DNA of 9,669 nt, taken from assembly GCA_031286245.1 (NCBI GenBank), contig JAITUO010000181.1, positions 1 through 9,669 of the forward strand, written 5' to 3'. The translations under genes and the position numbers were made by a program. Each line of letters starts with the position of its first letter. The first letter of the stretch is position 1. This stretch comes from Coriobacteriales bacterium. GTDB taxonomy: Bacteria; Actinomycetota; Coriobacteriia; Coriobacteriales; UBA8131. The notes beneath the pieces were generated by a model, which was not told the DNA's origin, did no database searches, and saw nothing but the letters and a program-made list of their open reading frames with translations. Positions 1 through 7,215 of the stretch are shown here, piece by piece.

Positions 1-200
1 AACTCCTGTGCCCCATGATTTACCAATCCTGCGAGCGTAAGATATGAGATGTATGGCACAAACACGACTGCTTACTGAACCTTAGGTCTTCGCGCTATGC
101 AAGTATACACACAGAACCAGATAGCTTTTTGAGAAGTGTTTGTTTAGGTTTATCATTTGACCGCATCGGCGCTATGATTTAAGCTTGTTGCTTCGCGTGT
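1..200. other. Leading non-coding stretch
   Basis: I see no convincing gene here; stops are frequent in all frames. An ATG on the minus strand at 16-14 runs open out of the window. An AGGA lies about 10 nt upstream of it, so it could be the start of a divergent gene, but only five codons are visible. The only other signal is the candidate tRNA promoter near 157-185. Confidence 0.5.
157..185 (+). promoter_or_regulatory. Candidate promoter for the tRNA-Lys gene
   Basis: TTGACC at 157-162 matches the sigma-70-type -35 consensus at five of six positions. A 17-nt spacer leads to TAAGCT at 180-185, a weak -10. The predicted transcription start falls about 8-10 nt before the tRNA 5' end at 201, which suits a short tRNA leader. 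The weak -10 keeps confidence low. Confidence 0.35.
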
Positions 201-277
201 GGGCCGTTAGCTCAGTCAGGCAGAGCAGAGGACTTTTAATCCTAAGGTCGCGGGTTCGATTCCCTCACGGCCCACCA
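201..277 (+). tRNA. tRNA-Lys (anticodon UUU)
   Basis: The cloverleaf folds with a perfect 7-bp acceptor stem (201-207 with 267-273), a D-stem GCTC/GAGC with GG at 219-220, anticodon loop 233-239 with TTT at 235-237, a 5-nt variable loop, and T-loop TTCGATT at 255-261. The discriminator A (274) and CCA (275-277) are encoded. It reads AAA/AAG lysine codons. Two stem positions do not pair: G228 opposite A244 at the top of the anticodon stem, and C251 opposite T265 in the T-stem. Both are tolerable but unusual together. No terminator hairpin is visible between its 3' end and the gene starting at 327, so co-transcription is possible. Confidence 0.93.
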
Positions 278-326
278 TTACAAGCAAACATATAGCTGGC
301 ATACCAGTAGGACCAGAGGGAGTAAT

Positions 327-1007
327 ATGGATAAAAAAGCCAGACTTTTTCTCTTTTTAACGTTGATAGCAGTTGTACTACTAGCGGCAGAACTGGCAGT
401 TCAATATGTCGAGTCCCTGGTATACAGCTCTACAGACATCGCTGCTATCATCCAGAATGAAGGAGTCTACGCCGCTTTAATCCACTGGGGTTTAACCTCT
501 GCGGTCTGGGCGACTGGTATCTGGCTGCTCTATCTGGTTGCCAAACGTAATGGCTTTGATCCCCTGAAAAGCCAGCCCAGTGTGCCGGTCTTTGTTTGGC
601 TGCTGGTTCTGGTTATCCTTGTTCTGTCAGTGGCAGTTTCATTCAACGATTGGGGAGCAAGGTTCAAACCGATTGTCGAGTATGAATACATGAGCACTCA
701 GTTTGGCAATCAAGCTTTGATCGCTATCATTGGCCAATACATCTATTATCTGGTTGAAAGCGCAGTCATTCTGACAATTATCGCCCTGGGACAGAAAACC
801 GGCGAGTTGGCTTTCAAACTGACTTTTATCCCGTGGGGTGGTCTCATTTGCGCGCTTACATTGGGAGTAGCCCATATCTTTACTAAAGACTTAAGCACCG
901 GATTGTACAGTGCAGGGTTTGCTGTCGTATATGGGATCATCTATCTACTACTGAGAAAGAATGTCCAGTATACCTACCCAGTTCTGGCTTTGATGTTTAT
1001 CCTGTAA
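327..1007 (+). CDS. Six-helix membrane protein, distantly CPBP/CAAX-protease-like
   Basis: This is a 226-residue integral membrane protein with about six hydrophobic segments, near residues 7-26, 47-72, 86-106, 130-155, 168-186 and 191-209. The C-terminal half resembles the CPBP (CAAX protease/bacteriocin-processing) fold. E144 in YLVES sits where the EE..R motif would be, and H183 in GVAHIFTKD where the second-motif histidine would be. The second glutamate is missing and the protein ends at LMFIL without the terminal His/Asn motif, so protease activity is doubtful. The ATG at 327 has AGAGGGAG just upstream (315-322). The gene starts 49 nt after the tRNA. Function is unknown and the family link is an inference from pattern only. 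Confidence 0.85.
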   Translation: MDKKARLFLFLTLIAVVLLAAELAVQYVESLVYSSTDIAAIIQNEGVYAALIHWGLTSAVWATGIWLLYLVAKRNGFDPLKSQPSVPVFVWLLVLVILVLSVAVSFNDWGARFKPIVEYEYMSTQFGNQALIAIIGQYIYYLVESAVILTIIALGQKTGELAFKLTFIPWGGLICALTLGVAHIFTKDLSTGLYSAGFAVVYGIIYLLLRKNVQYTYPVLALMFIL

Positions 1008-1010
1008 GGA

Positions 1011-1025
1011 AAAACCAGTGGTTTT
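1011..1025 (+). terminator. Weak terminator-like hairpin after the membrane-protein gene
   Basis: AAAACC (1011-1016) and GGTTTT (1020-1025) are perfect inverted arms around a 3-nt loop, starting 3 nt after the stop codon. The 3' arm supplies only four T residues before ATCCCC, and the stem is AT-rich, so termination would be weak. It may only attenuate read-through into the gene at 1097. Confidence 0.3.
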
Positions 1026-1096
1026 ATCCCCACGGATGTACTCGATTTAATAATATAGAATATTGCCTGGAAACTATCGCGCTGAAGGGAGAGTTT

Positions 1097-1777
1097 ATGC
1101 AATATCGTTTCATTGGTGAACCGATGCCTGTGGTGGAATGCCTGCTCGAGAGTGGTGAAGCCATGAAGACCGAGAGTGGTTCAATGGTCTGGATGAGCTC
1201 AAACATGCAGATGTTAACCTCAACAGATGGTGGGGTAGGCAAGGCGTTCGGTCGGATGTTTTCGGGCGAGTCGTTTTTCTTGAATACCTACACTGCCCAG
1301 GCAGGACAAGGATACATTGCTTTTGGATCGAGTTTTACGGGCTCGATTCGGGCGATACAGATCACTCCCGACCATCCGGTGATCGCTCAGAAAACAGCCT
1401 TTTTAGCTTCTGAGATGGGCGTGGAGATCGGAGTTTACTTTCAAAAGAATCTGGGAGCCGGTATTTTTGGTGGAGAAGGTTTCATTATGCAGAAGTTTTC
1501 CGGCTCGGGAATGGTTTTCATGGAGATCGACGGTATAGCTGTTGACCGGGATTTAGCTCCTGGCGAGAGCCTGGTTGTCACGACTGGGAATCTTGTGATG
1601 ATCGATACCAGCTGTACCTTTGATATTGTTCAAGTGCCTGGTCTGAAGAATAAGCTTTTGGGTGGAGAAGGATTGTTTAACACGATCATCACCGGCCCGG
1701 GGCATGTCATCTTGCAGACAATAACTATTCCTCGAGTTGTGAACGCTTTGCGGCCTTACTTACCTACGTCGAGTTAA
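1097..1777 (+). CDS. TIGR00266 / AIM24-family protein
   Basis: This 226-residue protein matches the TIGR00266 (AIM24, formerly DUF124) family over its full length, at the family's usual size. Recognisable features are the N-terminal ESGSMVWMS segment near residues 26-34, glycine-rich turns in the middle (GIFGGEGF), and the C-terminal segment SGSGMVFMEIDG (134-146 region) followed by LAPGESLVV. The family forms a compact beta-rich fold. Yeast AIM24 is mitochondrial, and the bacterial role is not established. No signal peptide or membrane segment is visible, so it is probably cytoplasmic. The start ATG follows AAGGGAGAG (1085-1093), a good Shine-Dalgarno. It converges with prmC, leaving only 44 bp between stop codons with no clear terminator hairpin. 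Confidence 0.92.
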   Translation: MQYRFIGEPMPVVECLLESGEAMKTESGSMVWMSSNMQMLTSTDGGVGKAFGRMFSGESFFLNTYTAQAGQGYIAFGSSFTGSIRAIQITPDHPVIAQKTAFLASEMGVEIGVYFQKNLGAGIFGGEGFIMQKFSGSGMVFMEIDGIAVDRDLAPGESLVVTTGNLVMIDTSCTFDIVQVPGLKNKLLGGEGLFNTIITGPGHVILQTITIPRVVNALRPYLPTSS

Positions 1778-1821
1778 GAAAAACCAGAGCTATTGTAAGC
1801 AGCAGATAACTGACTGGCAGC

Positions 1822-2751
1822 CTACTTCATAGCTGTCAAAAACCGTAACCGACCAGTCAGATCAAAGTGGGTGTCGACAGCACGAAATCCTGCTGTAGCG
1901 GCTAAACTGGCAGCTTCAGTCACATTAGTCTCATGCAGTTCGACAGCCAAAAGCCCGCCAGGCCTTAGCAGGACGACTGATTGCTCCAGCAATCGGCGGT
2001 AGATAGATAATCCATCATCTCCGCCGTCTAAGGCCAGCAAGGGTTCATAATCGATGATTTCCTGAGGTAGCATCGCTAGCGCGGCTTGAGGTATATAAGG
2101 CGGGTTAGAAACTATTGCATCAAAACCGGCAACCATTTCTAGTTTGTCGAGTAGAGAAGTCGCCAAGTCGTCTTCAATCACTATCAGCCGTGTCGGATCA
2201 TCCAGTTTCAATAAAGCAGCATTCTGCCTGGTTGTGGCGACAGCTTGAGGGCTGATATCAGTTGCTACAACTGTTACTCCAGGCAACTCTTTCAGTAACG
2301 ACAGGGTGATCGCACCACTGCCACAGCCGATTTCCAAGATCTTGTCAGGTTGGGCTGATAGGACCAGGTCAACCAGCATTTCGGTCTCTGGGCGAGGGAT
2401 CAAAACACCTGGCTGTATGGCCAGTTCGATATACCGAAAAGCAGCTCTTCCACTGATGTATTGCAACGGTTCGCCTCGCAAACGCCGCTGGATCGTTTGC
2501 TGTAATAGCAGCAACTCGTCTTCAGTCAACGGTTGATCAAAGTGCATGAAGAGGCCGATACGATCCAAACCTGTGACAGTGGCTACGAGCCATTGGGCGG
2601 CTAGCCGGGGATTAGCTTCCTGGTGAAGCGAGAGGTATTGTTCAGTCCACTTCAGGCAACTGCGGATCGTCGACAGGCTGCTGGGGAATGTGTCTGTGGG
2701 GCTGTTAGGGCCAGCTTCAGCGCTGTTAGCGATGTCTAGAACTGCACTCAT
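1822..2751 (-). CDS. prmC: Peptide chain release factor N5-glutamine methyltransferase
   Basis: PrmC (HemK) transfers a methyl group from S-adenosylmethionine to the GGQ glutamine of release factors, improving termination. The 309-residue product shows the N-terminal helical substrate-binding region, the linker LIPRPETE (118-124 area), SAM motif I EIGCGSG (140-146), the acidic ATD of motif II near 163-165, and the catalytic NPPY at 216-219. It is about 30 residues longer than E. coli PrmC (277 aa). The excess is an N-terminal tail of about 25 Ser/Ala/Pro-rich residues before the usual TIR.CLKW start. The ATG is fixed by the 4-bp ATGA overlap with the prfA stop. No strong Shine-Dalgarno precedes it, so translational coupling to prfA is likely. 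Confidence 0.96.
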   Translation of the reverse strand: MSAVLDIANSAEAGPNSPTDTFPSSLSTIRSCLKWTEQYLSLHQEANPRLAAQWLVATVTGLDRIGLFMHFDQPLTEDELLLLQQTIQRRLRGEPLQYISGRAAFRYIELAIQPGVLIPRPETEMLVDLVLSAQPDKILEIGCGSGAITLSLLKELPGVTVVATDISPQAVATTRQNAALLKLDDPTRLIVIEDDLATSLLDKLEMVAGFDAIVSNPPYIPQAALAMLPQEIIDYEPLLALDGGDDGLSIYRRLLEQSVVLLRPGGLLAVELHETNVTEAASLAATAGFRAVDTHFDLTGRLRFLTAMK

Positions 2752-3827
2752 TGAATGGATTGTTCCAGGCGCTTCGCCCGGTCTGCTGTGATCAGAGCGA
2801 CAGTCAGTTCCTCCAAACCGGAGCCTCCTGCTCCCAGCAGGATGCCATTATACGTACCATTGAACCCGATGCGATGATCAGTCACCCGGTCCTGAGGCCC
2901 ATTATAAGTACGAATCTTTTCGCTGCGGTCACCACTGCCGATCTGTGAACGCCGCTGGTTGCCCATTTCAGCCACCTGTTCAGCCAGCATTTTGTCATAT
3001 AAGCGCGCCCGCAAAACTTGCAAAGCAGCTTCTTTATTCTGCAGTTGCGACTTCTGATCCTGCGATTGAACCACCAGACCGGTCGGTAGATGGGTGATGC
3101 GCACAGCCGAATCGGTGGTATTCACACACTGGCCGCCCGGGCCGCCAGCCCGAAAGACATCGATCCGTAAATCATTCGGATTGATTTCAACCTCTAACTC
3201 GTCAGCCTCCGGCAACACTGCGACAGTAGCAGTTGAAGTGTGGATACGACCTTGGCTCTCGGTTTTTGGTACTCTTTGGATCCGGTGAACTCCACTCTCG
3301 AATTTCATCACTGAGAAGACCTTGTTACCTGTCACTTTAAACTCGATGCGTGAGAATCCACCAGCCTCTGAGGAGTTGGAGTCCAGCTGTTCGACATGCC
3401 AGCTTTTTTCATCAGCAAAGCGCAAATACATCCGGTAGAGGTCACCAGCAAAGATAGCTGCCTCATCACCACCAGCACCGGCACGGATTTCGACAATGAT
3501 GTCTTTCTCATCGTTCGGATCACCGGGGACCAGCATCAACTTGATGTCTTCTTCCAGCTCTGCGATGCGCTGGCTTTGTTCTGCGATCTCAGCCTGTGCG
3601 AATTCTTTCATCTCCGCATCGCTTTCCGTATGCAATAGATCGCGTGCAGCTACTAACTCGTCAGTGGCGTTGACATAAGCTGTTGCCATACGTACCAGTT
3701 CAGCTTGATTAGAATGCTCTTTGGCTAACCGGGTGTATTCTTTCTGGTCAGCAATCACGGCTGGATCAGAAAGCCTGAGCTCCAGCTCATGGTAGCTCGT
3801 AATGATCTGTTCTAGTTTTTCGTACAT
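2748..3827 (-). CDS. prfA: Peptide chain release factor 1
   Basis: RF1 recognises UAA and UAG in the ribosomal A site and triggers peptidyl-tRNA hydrolysis. The 359-residue length is normal for the family. The N-terminal coiled-coil domain spans roughly residues 1-105. The stop-codon recognition loop carries PKT at 187-189 (P-x-T class, so RF1 rather than the SPF of RF2). The catalytic GGQ is at 231-233 in GGPGGQCVNTTDS. The ATG at 3827 is preceded by GGAG about 9 nt upstream. Its stop codon overlaps the prmC start (ATGA), pairing the factor with its own modifying enzyme. A candidate extended -10 promoter lies in the 77-bp gap after ychF, so it may be transcribed independently of ychF as well as by read-through. 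Confidence 0.98.
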   Translation of the reverse strand: MYEKLEQIITSYHELELRLSDPAVIADQKEYTRLAKEHSNQAELVRMATAYVNATDELVAARDLLHTESDAEMKEFAQAEIAEQSQRIAELEEDIKLMLVPGDPNDEKDIIVEIRAGAGGDEAAIFAGDLYRMYLRFADEKSWHVEQLDSNSSEAGGFSRIEFKVTGNKVFSVMKFESGVHRIQRVPKTESQGRIHTSTATVAVLPEADELEVEINPNDLRIDVFRAGGPGGQCVNTTDSAVRITHLPTGLVVQSQDQKSQLQNKEAALQVLRARLYDKMLAEQVAEMGNQRRSQIGSGDRSEKIRTYNGPQDRVTDHRIGFNGTYNGILLGAGGSGLEELTVALITADRAKRLEQSIQ

Positions 3828-3861
3828 AATGCCTGCTCCGGGTCGAAATAAAAGACAATCG

Positions 3862-3891
3862 ATAATAGCACTGCTGATATGTGGCTGCCAC
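3862..3891 (-). promoter_or_regulatory. Candidate extended -10 promoter for prfA-prmC
   Basis: On the minus strand TGCTATTAT occupies 3870-3862, an extended -10 (TGnTATTAT). GTGGCA at 3891-3886 is a four-of-six -35 match with an 18-nt spacer. Transcription would start near 3855, giving a leader of under 30 nt that includes the GGAG ribosome binding site of prfA. The GTGGC/GCCAC inverted repeat overlapping the -35 (3891-3881) could be incidental. Confidence 0.42.
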
Positions 3892-3904
3892 TTGGATTTT
3901 CAAT

Positions 3905-4969
3905 CTAGACGTTGAACTTGAAATGCATCACATCGCCTTCGCTTACCACATATTCCTTGCCTTCCTGGCGTAACTTACCAGCGGTTTTTAGTCCTGCTTC
4001 TCCGCCATGACTGACATAATCATCAAAGCTGGCTGTTTCGGCTTTGATAAAACCTCGCTCGAAATCACTATGGATAACCCCGGCGGCCTGGGGAGCTTTA
4101 GCACCGATGGGGATTGTCCAAGCCCGCACCTCCATTTCACCGGCGGTAAAAAAGCTTTGTAACCCCAGTAATTGATAAGCAGCCTGGACCAGTCGGACGA
4201 GTCCAGATTCCTCAATACCCAGCATGCTAAAGAATTCTTCCGCTTCTTCTGGTGCCATTTGAGCGATCGCACTTTCAGCTTCGGCACTGATTGGCAACGG
4301 GTTTATCCCCATTATTGGCTTGGGGATAAGAGCAGCGGCATCCTCATCGACATTGGCAACCAACAAGACAGGTTTCATCGTCAGCAGATGCAGGTCATAT
4401 ACCATAGCCTGTTCTTCGTCGCCAAACGCGAAGTCGCGGGCTGGCTGACCTTCGTTCAGCCATTCCATCAGCCGTTCGACGACCGCTAATTTGGCGGCTT
4501 CTGGTTTCCCCCGTTTGGCCTCCTTGGACAGCCGTGGCAAGGCACGCTCGATGGTACCAAGGTCAGCCAAGACCAGCTCGGTTACCAAGGTATCGTGATC
4601 GCGAGCAGGATTGACATTGCCCTCGACATGTACGACATCGTTACTGGAAAAATAACGAAGCACTTCGACTAAGGCATCAGCCTCTCGAATCCTGGCCAGG
4701 AACTGGTTGCCCAGACCTTCACCCAGACTGGACCCTCTGGCTAGGCCGGCAATATCGACAAACTCTACGGTTGCCGGCACAATGCGTCCGGGATTGACGA
4801 TGTCAGCCAGCATTTGCAAACGATTATCCGGTACCTCGACTACTCCGACATTGGCTTCGACACTGGCAAAAGGGTACCTGGTAGCCACTCCACCACGATG
4901 GGTCAGGGCTGTAAACAGTGTCGATTTGCCGACATTCGGCAAGCCAACAATTGCGATACTGAGAGACAT
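3905..4969 (-). CDS. ychF: Ribosome-associated P-loop ATPase YchF (OLA1 family)
   Basis: YchF is an Obg-related TRAFAC-class NTPase that prefers ATP and binds ribosomes; it has been linked to translation and stress responses. The 354-residue protein has the P-loop GLPNVGKST (9-17), G3 DIAG (72-75), and the NxxE version of G4 (NVDE, 206-209) typical of YchF in place of the GTP-specific NKxD. A helical insertion follows, then a C-terminal TGS-type domain from about 270 (FFTAGEMEVRAWTI) ending in GDVMHFKFNV. It is about 10 residues shorter than E. coli YchF, with no sign of truncation. The ATG at 4969 follows AGGAAGG. It lies between the kinase gene upstream and prfA downstream, all on the minus strand. 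Confidence 0.97.
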   Translation of the reverse strand: MSLSIAIVGLPNVGKSTLFTALTHRGGVATRYPFASVEANVGVVEVPDNRLQMLADIVNPGRIVPATVEFVDIAGLARGSSLGEGLGNQFLARIREADALVEVLRYFSSNDVVHVEGNVNPARDHDTLVTELVLADLGTIERALPRLSKEAKRGKPEAAKLAVVERLMEWLNEGQPARDFAFGDEEQAMVYDLHLLTMKPVLLVANVDEDAAALIPKPIMGINPLPISAEAESAIAQMAPEEAEEFFSMLGIEESGLVRLVQAAYQLLGLQSFFTAGEMEVRAWTIPIGAKAPQAAGVIHSDFERGFIKAETASFDDYVSHGGEAGLKTAGKLRQEGKEYVVSEGDVMHFKFNV

Positions 4970-5109
4970 GTTTACCTTCCTGATAGAAGCATACGGCTGA
5001 TGGAGTCAAATTACAGACATATTATACTGTAGCTTTGACCGCGTCTTTGAAGCTAGTTGCTGAGCCCGGCTTACTAGGCTGTCCGGTTGGCGCCTGGCCG
5101 CTGGCTCGC
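4970..5109 (-). other. Kinase-ychF intergenic gap
   Basis: This 140-bp gap contains the candidate ychF promoter and no open frame. A short AGCC/GGCT inverted repeat with a 10-nt loop (about 5080-5063) follows the kinase gene, but no T-tract follows it. I cannot call a terminator, and read-through from the kinase gene into ychF remains possible. Confidence 0.4.
5021..5051 (-). promoter_or_regulatory. Candidate promoter for ychF
   Basis: The minus strand carries a perfect TATAAT at 5026-5021. The best -35 is TTCAAA at 5051-5046 with a long 19-nt spacer (four of six). It lies about 50 nt upstream of the ychF ATG, in the 140-bp gap after the kinase gene. The perfect -10 is encouraging; the spacing is not ideal. 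Confidence 0.38.
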
Positions 5110-7215
5110 TTACAACCGCACTAATTGATCGTCGCTGCCATCCAGATGCACCATGCGCAGTTCGTTAGTATTGTCTTTCGTTTTGTAAAAGACCCAATCA
5201 CCAGCCAGGCAATAGCTTGCTACTCCCTGGCGGATAACGGTCTGTACATTTCCATCTGAGAAACGATAGACTGCAAGCTCCCCAGTAGCTGGAGAGATGT
5301 AGAACACTCCATAATTGCAGGCCACAATATGCGAGCAGGATCCCTTGGCTAAGACGTTATAACCAGCGCCATCAACACTGGTTCCAGCCAACACACTCTC
5401 TAGTGAGGAGTCATAGAAGTAGAGATGTGACCCATACGCACAAAGCCAGGCAGCCTCCTCGATACCAGTGATTGCATACATCGCTGGCAGCCCGGTTTTA
5501 TCCACAAGACTTTGCAGAATCTGGGAACCATTGCCCTCTAAGGTTAAGTATTGAAACCCACCGGTCAAGTTGCGGTAAAAACCGGTAGTCTGACTGATGA
5601 TTGCCTGTGTGTAGCCGTTTGACAGGTTAATCTCATACAACCGCAGTTTGTCGAGCATGTTGGTATAAAAGAGTCGGTTGTCCATGATAAAAAGCTGCTC
5701 AGCCAAGCTTTCACTGTGCCAGAGCACCGTGAAAGTGGATGGATCAAGGCAAAAAATTCCATCATCACTGGCAACATAAAGCAGGCCATGATGGTAGTTC
5801 AAGGAGCGAGGTTTATTGATTTTAACAACCAGGTCAATTGACTCAGTTTGGCGGTTCATGCGATAGACTCCATCATCAAAGGCCAGGTAGATGGCATCTT
5901 TAGACTCGACTGCGTAACCTCCATTCGTGATATTACCTGTTAGATTGCCGATGTTGTCAGTGCTATTCAAGAGGTCGCCAAGCTGGTAACCCTGGGCTTC
6001 GTAGGGGTTAGCTGAGCTGCCTAAGACGTTGGGGTTTAGTAGTTGGGGATTTGTATTCGTTCCCCAATTACCTGAAGAGGAGGGTGGACCAGCTTGATTG
6101 CTGGCTGGAACCAAGCCCAGGCTGACCTGCAGGTCGGGATTGGCCACCAAGGCAAACAAGCCGATGTCTGTGATAAGCAGCAGCGACAGCATTGTGGCTG
6201 CAAATGCCAGTTTTGCTCTTTGGCTGAGATTTGTCAGCCTCGTCTGTTGGCCGAACTCTACCAGCCTGCCGAATAGTGAACCCGAGCCTGTCAGCCTGCC
6301 GAATAGTGAACCCAAGCCTGTCAGCCTGCCGATTTTCTGGCTGGCTTGCTGAAAGTGTTGTATTCGACCTAAACGCTCAGCCAGCTCCTGCACACTTTGA
6401 AAACGATCCTTAGGGTCAAAGGCGACACAGCGCTTGATGATTGCTCTCAAACGCCTGTCACGCACCCGCTCATCGATACCCTGGCGCATCGGTGAACCGG
6501 TCGCCATGCATAACATGACGATTCCCAAGGCATAAATATCACTCAACGGAGTAGATTGCGAAAAGCCAAACTGTTCTGGCGGAGCATATAGCAAGGTACC
6601 CTCGTAGCTGGTATCCGAATCGGAATGCTCTTTATAAGTTCGCGCAATACCAAAATCAGTCAGACCCAGGCGGCCATCCGGCATCACTATGATGTTACCC
6701 GGTTTGATGTCACGGTGAATCACTGGCGGAGTCTGGTTATGCAGGTAGCCAAGTATGGCGCAGAGTTGTATGGAAAAAGCCACGATGCTCTTGATATCCA
6801 ACCGCCCCTTGCTCAAAACCGCGTCCAATGGCCTACCTGAGAAATACTCCCTCAATAGAAACGATTGACGTCCTTCCACCCAGCTGCCATAGACTTTTGG
6901 AATTCCAAAGAAATCAAGTTGGGATAAGATCGCATACTCCTGATCTCGTTGCAGCTTTGTAGTCCCCTGGCCTTCATCTTGCATGACACGTAGAATCGCT
7001 TCGTCGCCGGTCTGCCGGTGACTGACTAGATAGACTTGCTTGTTATTCTGATGTTTCAGACAACTTACAAAATCATATTGCTGGCGAATAATACCTGGTA
7101 AGGTAATTTGGGCTATATCCTGTTCCAAGGTTTGTTGGTAATCAGCCAGGAACTCCTGGCTGGCTGTGGCGATATCAGTGACATCGGATTGTATACGATG
7201 GTCAGTGTCAGTCAT
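5110..7215 (-). CDS. Transmembrane Ser/Thr kinase-like protein with extracytoplasmic repeat domain
   Basis: This 701-residue protein has an N-terminal Hanks-type kinase domain (about 45-290), a juxtamembrane linker with 10-residue repeats (296-325), one transmembrane helix (about 336-358), a Gly/Ser/Asn-rich spacer, and a C-terminal region (about 410-701) of recurring beta-type units (such as DDGVYRM, DDGIFCLD, YGVFYIS) like a DUF5050 or propeller fold. Catalytic-loop HRDIKPGN (167-174), DFG (187-189), APPE (211-214) and the alpha-C Glu (E93) are present. The expected VAIK lysine is R76 in AILRVM, and no GxGxxG loop precedes it. Either it is a weak or pseudo-kinase, or its subfamily uses arginine. 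Topology implies a cytoplasmic kinase and an external sensor. The ATG follows AGGGAG at unusually short spacing (3 nt). It is divergent from the lipoprotein and HTH genes. Confidence 0.93.
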   Translation of the reverse strand: MTDTDHRIQSDVTDIATASQEFLADYQQTLEQDIAQITLPGIIRQQYDFVSCLKHQNNKQVYLVSHRQTGDEAILRVMQDEGQGTTKLQRDQEYAILSQLDFFGIPKVYGSWVEGRQSFLLREYFSGRPLDAVLSKGRLDIKSIVAFSIQLCAILGYLHNQTPPVIHRDIKPGNIIVMPDGRLGLTDFGIARTYKEHSDSDTSYEGTLLYAPPEQFGFSQSTPLSDIYALGIVMLCMATGSPMRQGIDERVRDRRLRAIIKRCVAFDPKDRFQSVQELAERLGRIQHFQQASQKIGRLTGLGSLFGRLTGSGSLFGRLVEFGQQTRLTNLSQRAKLAFAATMLSLLLITDIGLFALVANPDLQVSLGLVPASNQAGPPSSSGNWGTNTNPQLLNPNVLGSSANPYEAQGYQLGDLLNSTDNIGNLTGNITNGGYAVESKDAIYLAFDDGVYRMNRQTESIDLVVKINKPRSLNYHHGLLYVASDDGIFCLDPSTFTVLWHSESLAEQLFIMDNRLFYTNMLDKLRLYEINLSNGYTQAIISQTTGFYRNLTGGFQYLTLEGNGSQILQSLVDKTGLPAMYAITGIEEAAWLCAYGSHLYFYDSSLESVLAGTSVDGAGYNVLAKGSCSHIVACNYGVFYISPATGELAVYRFSDGNVQTVIRQGVASYCLAGDWVFYKTKDNTNELRMVHLDGSDDQLVRL
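6262..6332 (-). repeat. 30-bp tandem repeat inside the kinase gene
   Basis: Two 30-bp units (6262-6291 and 6292-6321) differ at one base, and a third partial copy begins at 6322 (about 11 bp). The unit is in frame and encodes the 10-residue repeat GRLTGxGSLF, twice, followed by a degenerate third GRLVEFG. It lies in the linker between the kinase domain and the membrane helix, where unit loss or gain would change linker length without shifting frame. Confidence 0.9.

Noticed and set aside
1778..1821. Bidirectional terminator between the TIGR00266 gene and prmC
   Set aside because: The repeated GCAGC/CTGCC words are direct or poorly complementary, and no stem of useful length with a T-tract can be drawn.
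3988..4489. Frames of about 100 codons within ychF on both strands
   Set aside because: They overlap a full-length conserved YchF sequence in other frames and show no family resemblance.
5035..5040. Plus-strand TTGACC as a -35 element
   Set aside because: No -10-like box follows at normal spacing, and transcription would run antisense into the kinase 3' end.
6098..6413. Plus-strand frames inside the kinase gene containing repeated SLPNSEP-type units
   Set aside because: These are the antisense reading of the 30-bp tandem repeat. They have no ribosome binding site and lie wholly within a strong gene.
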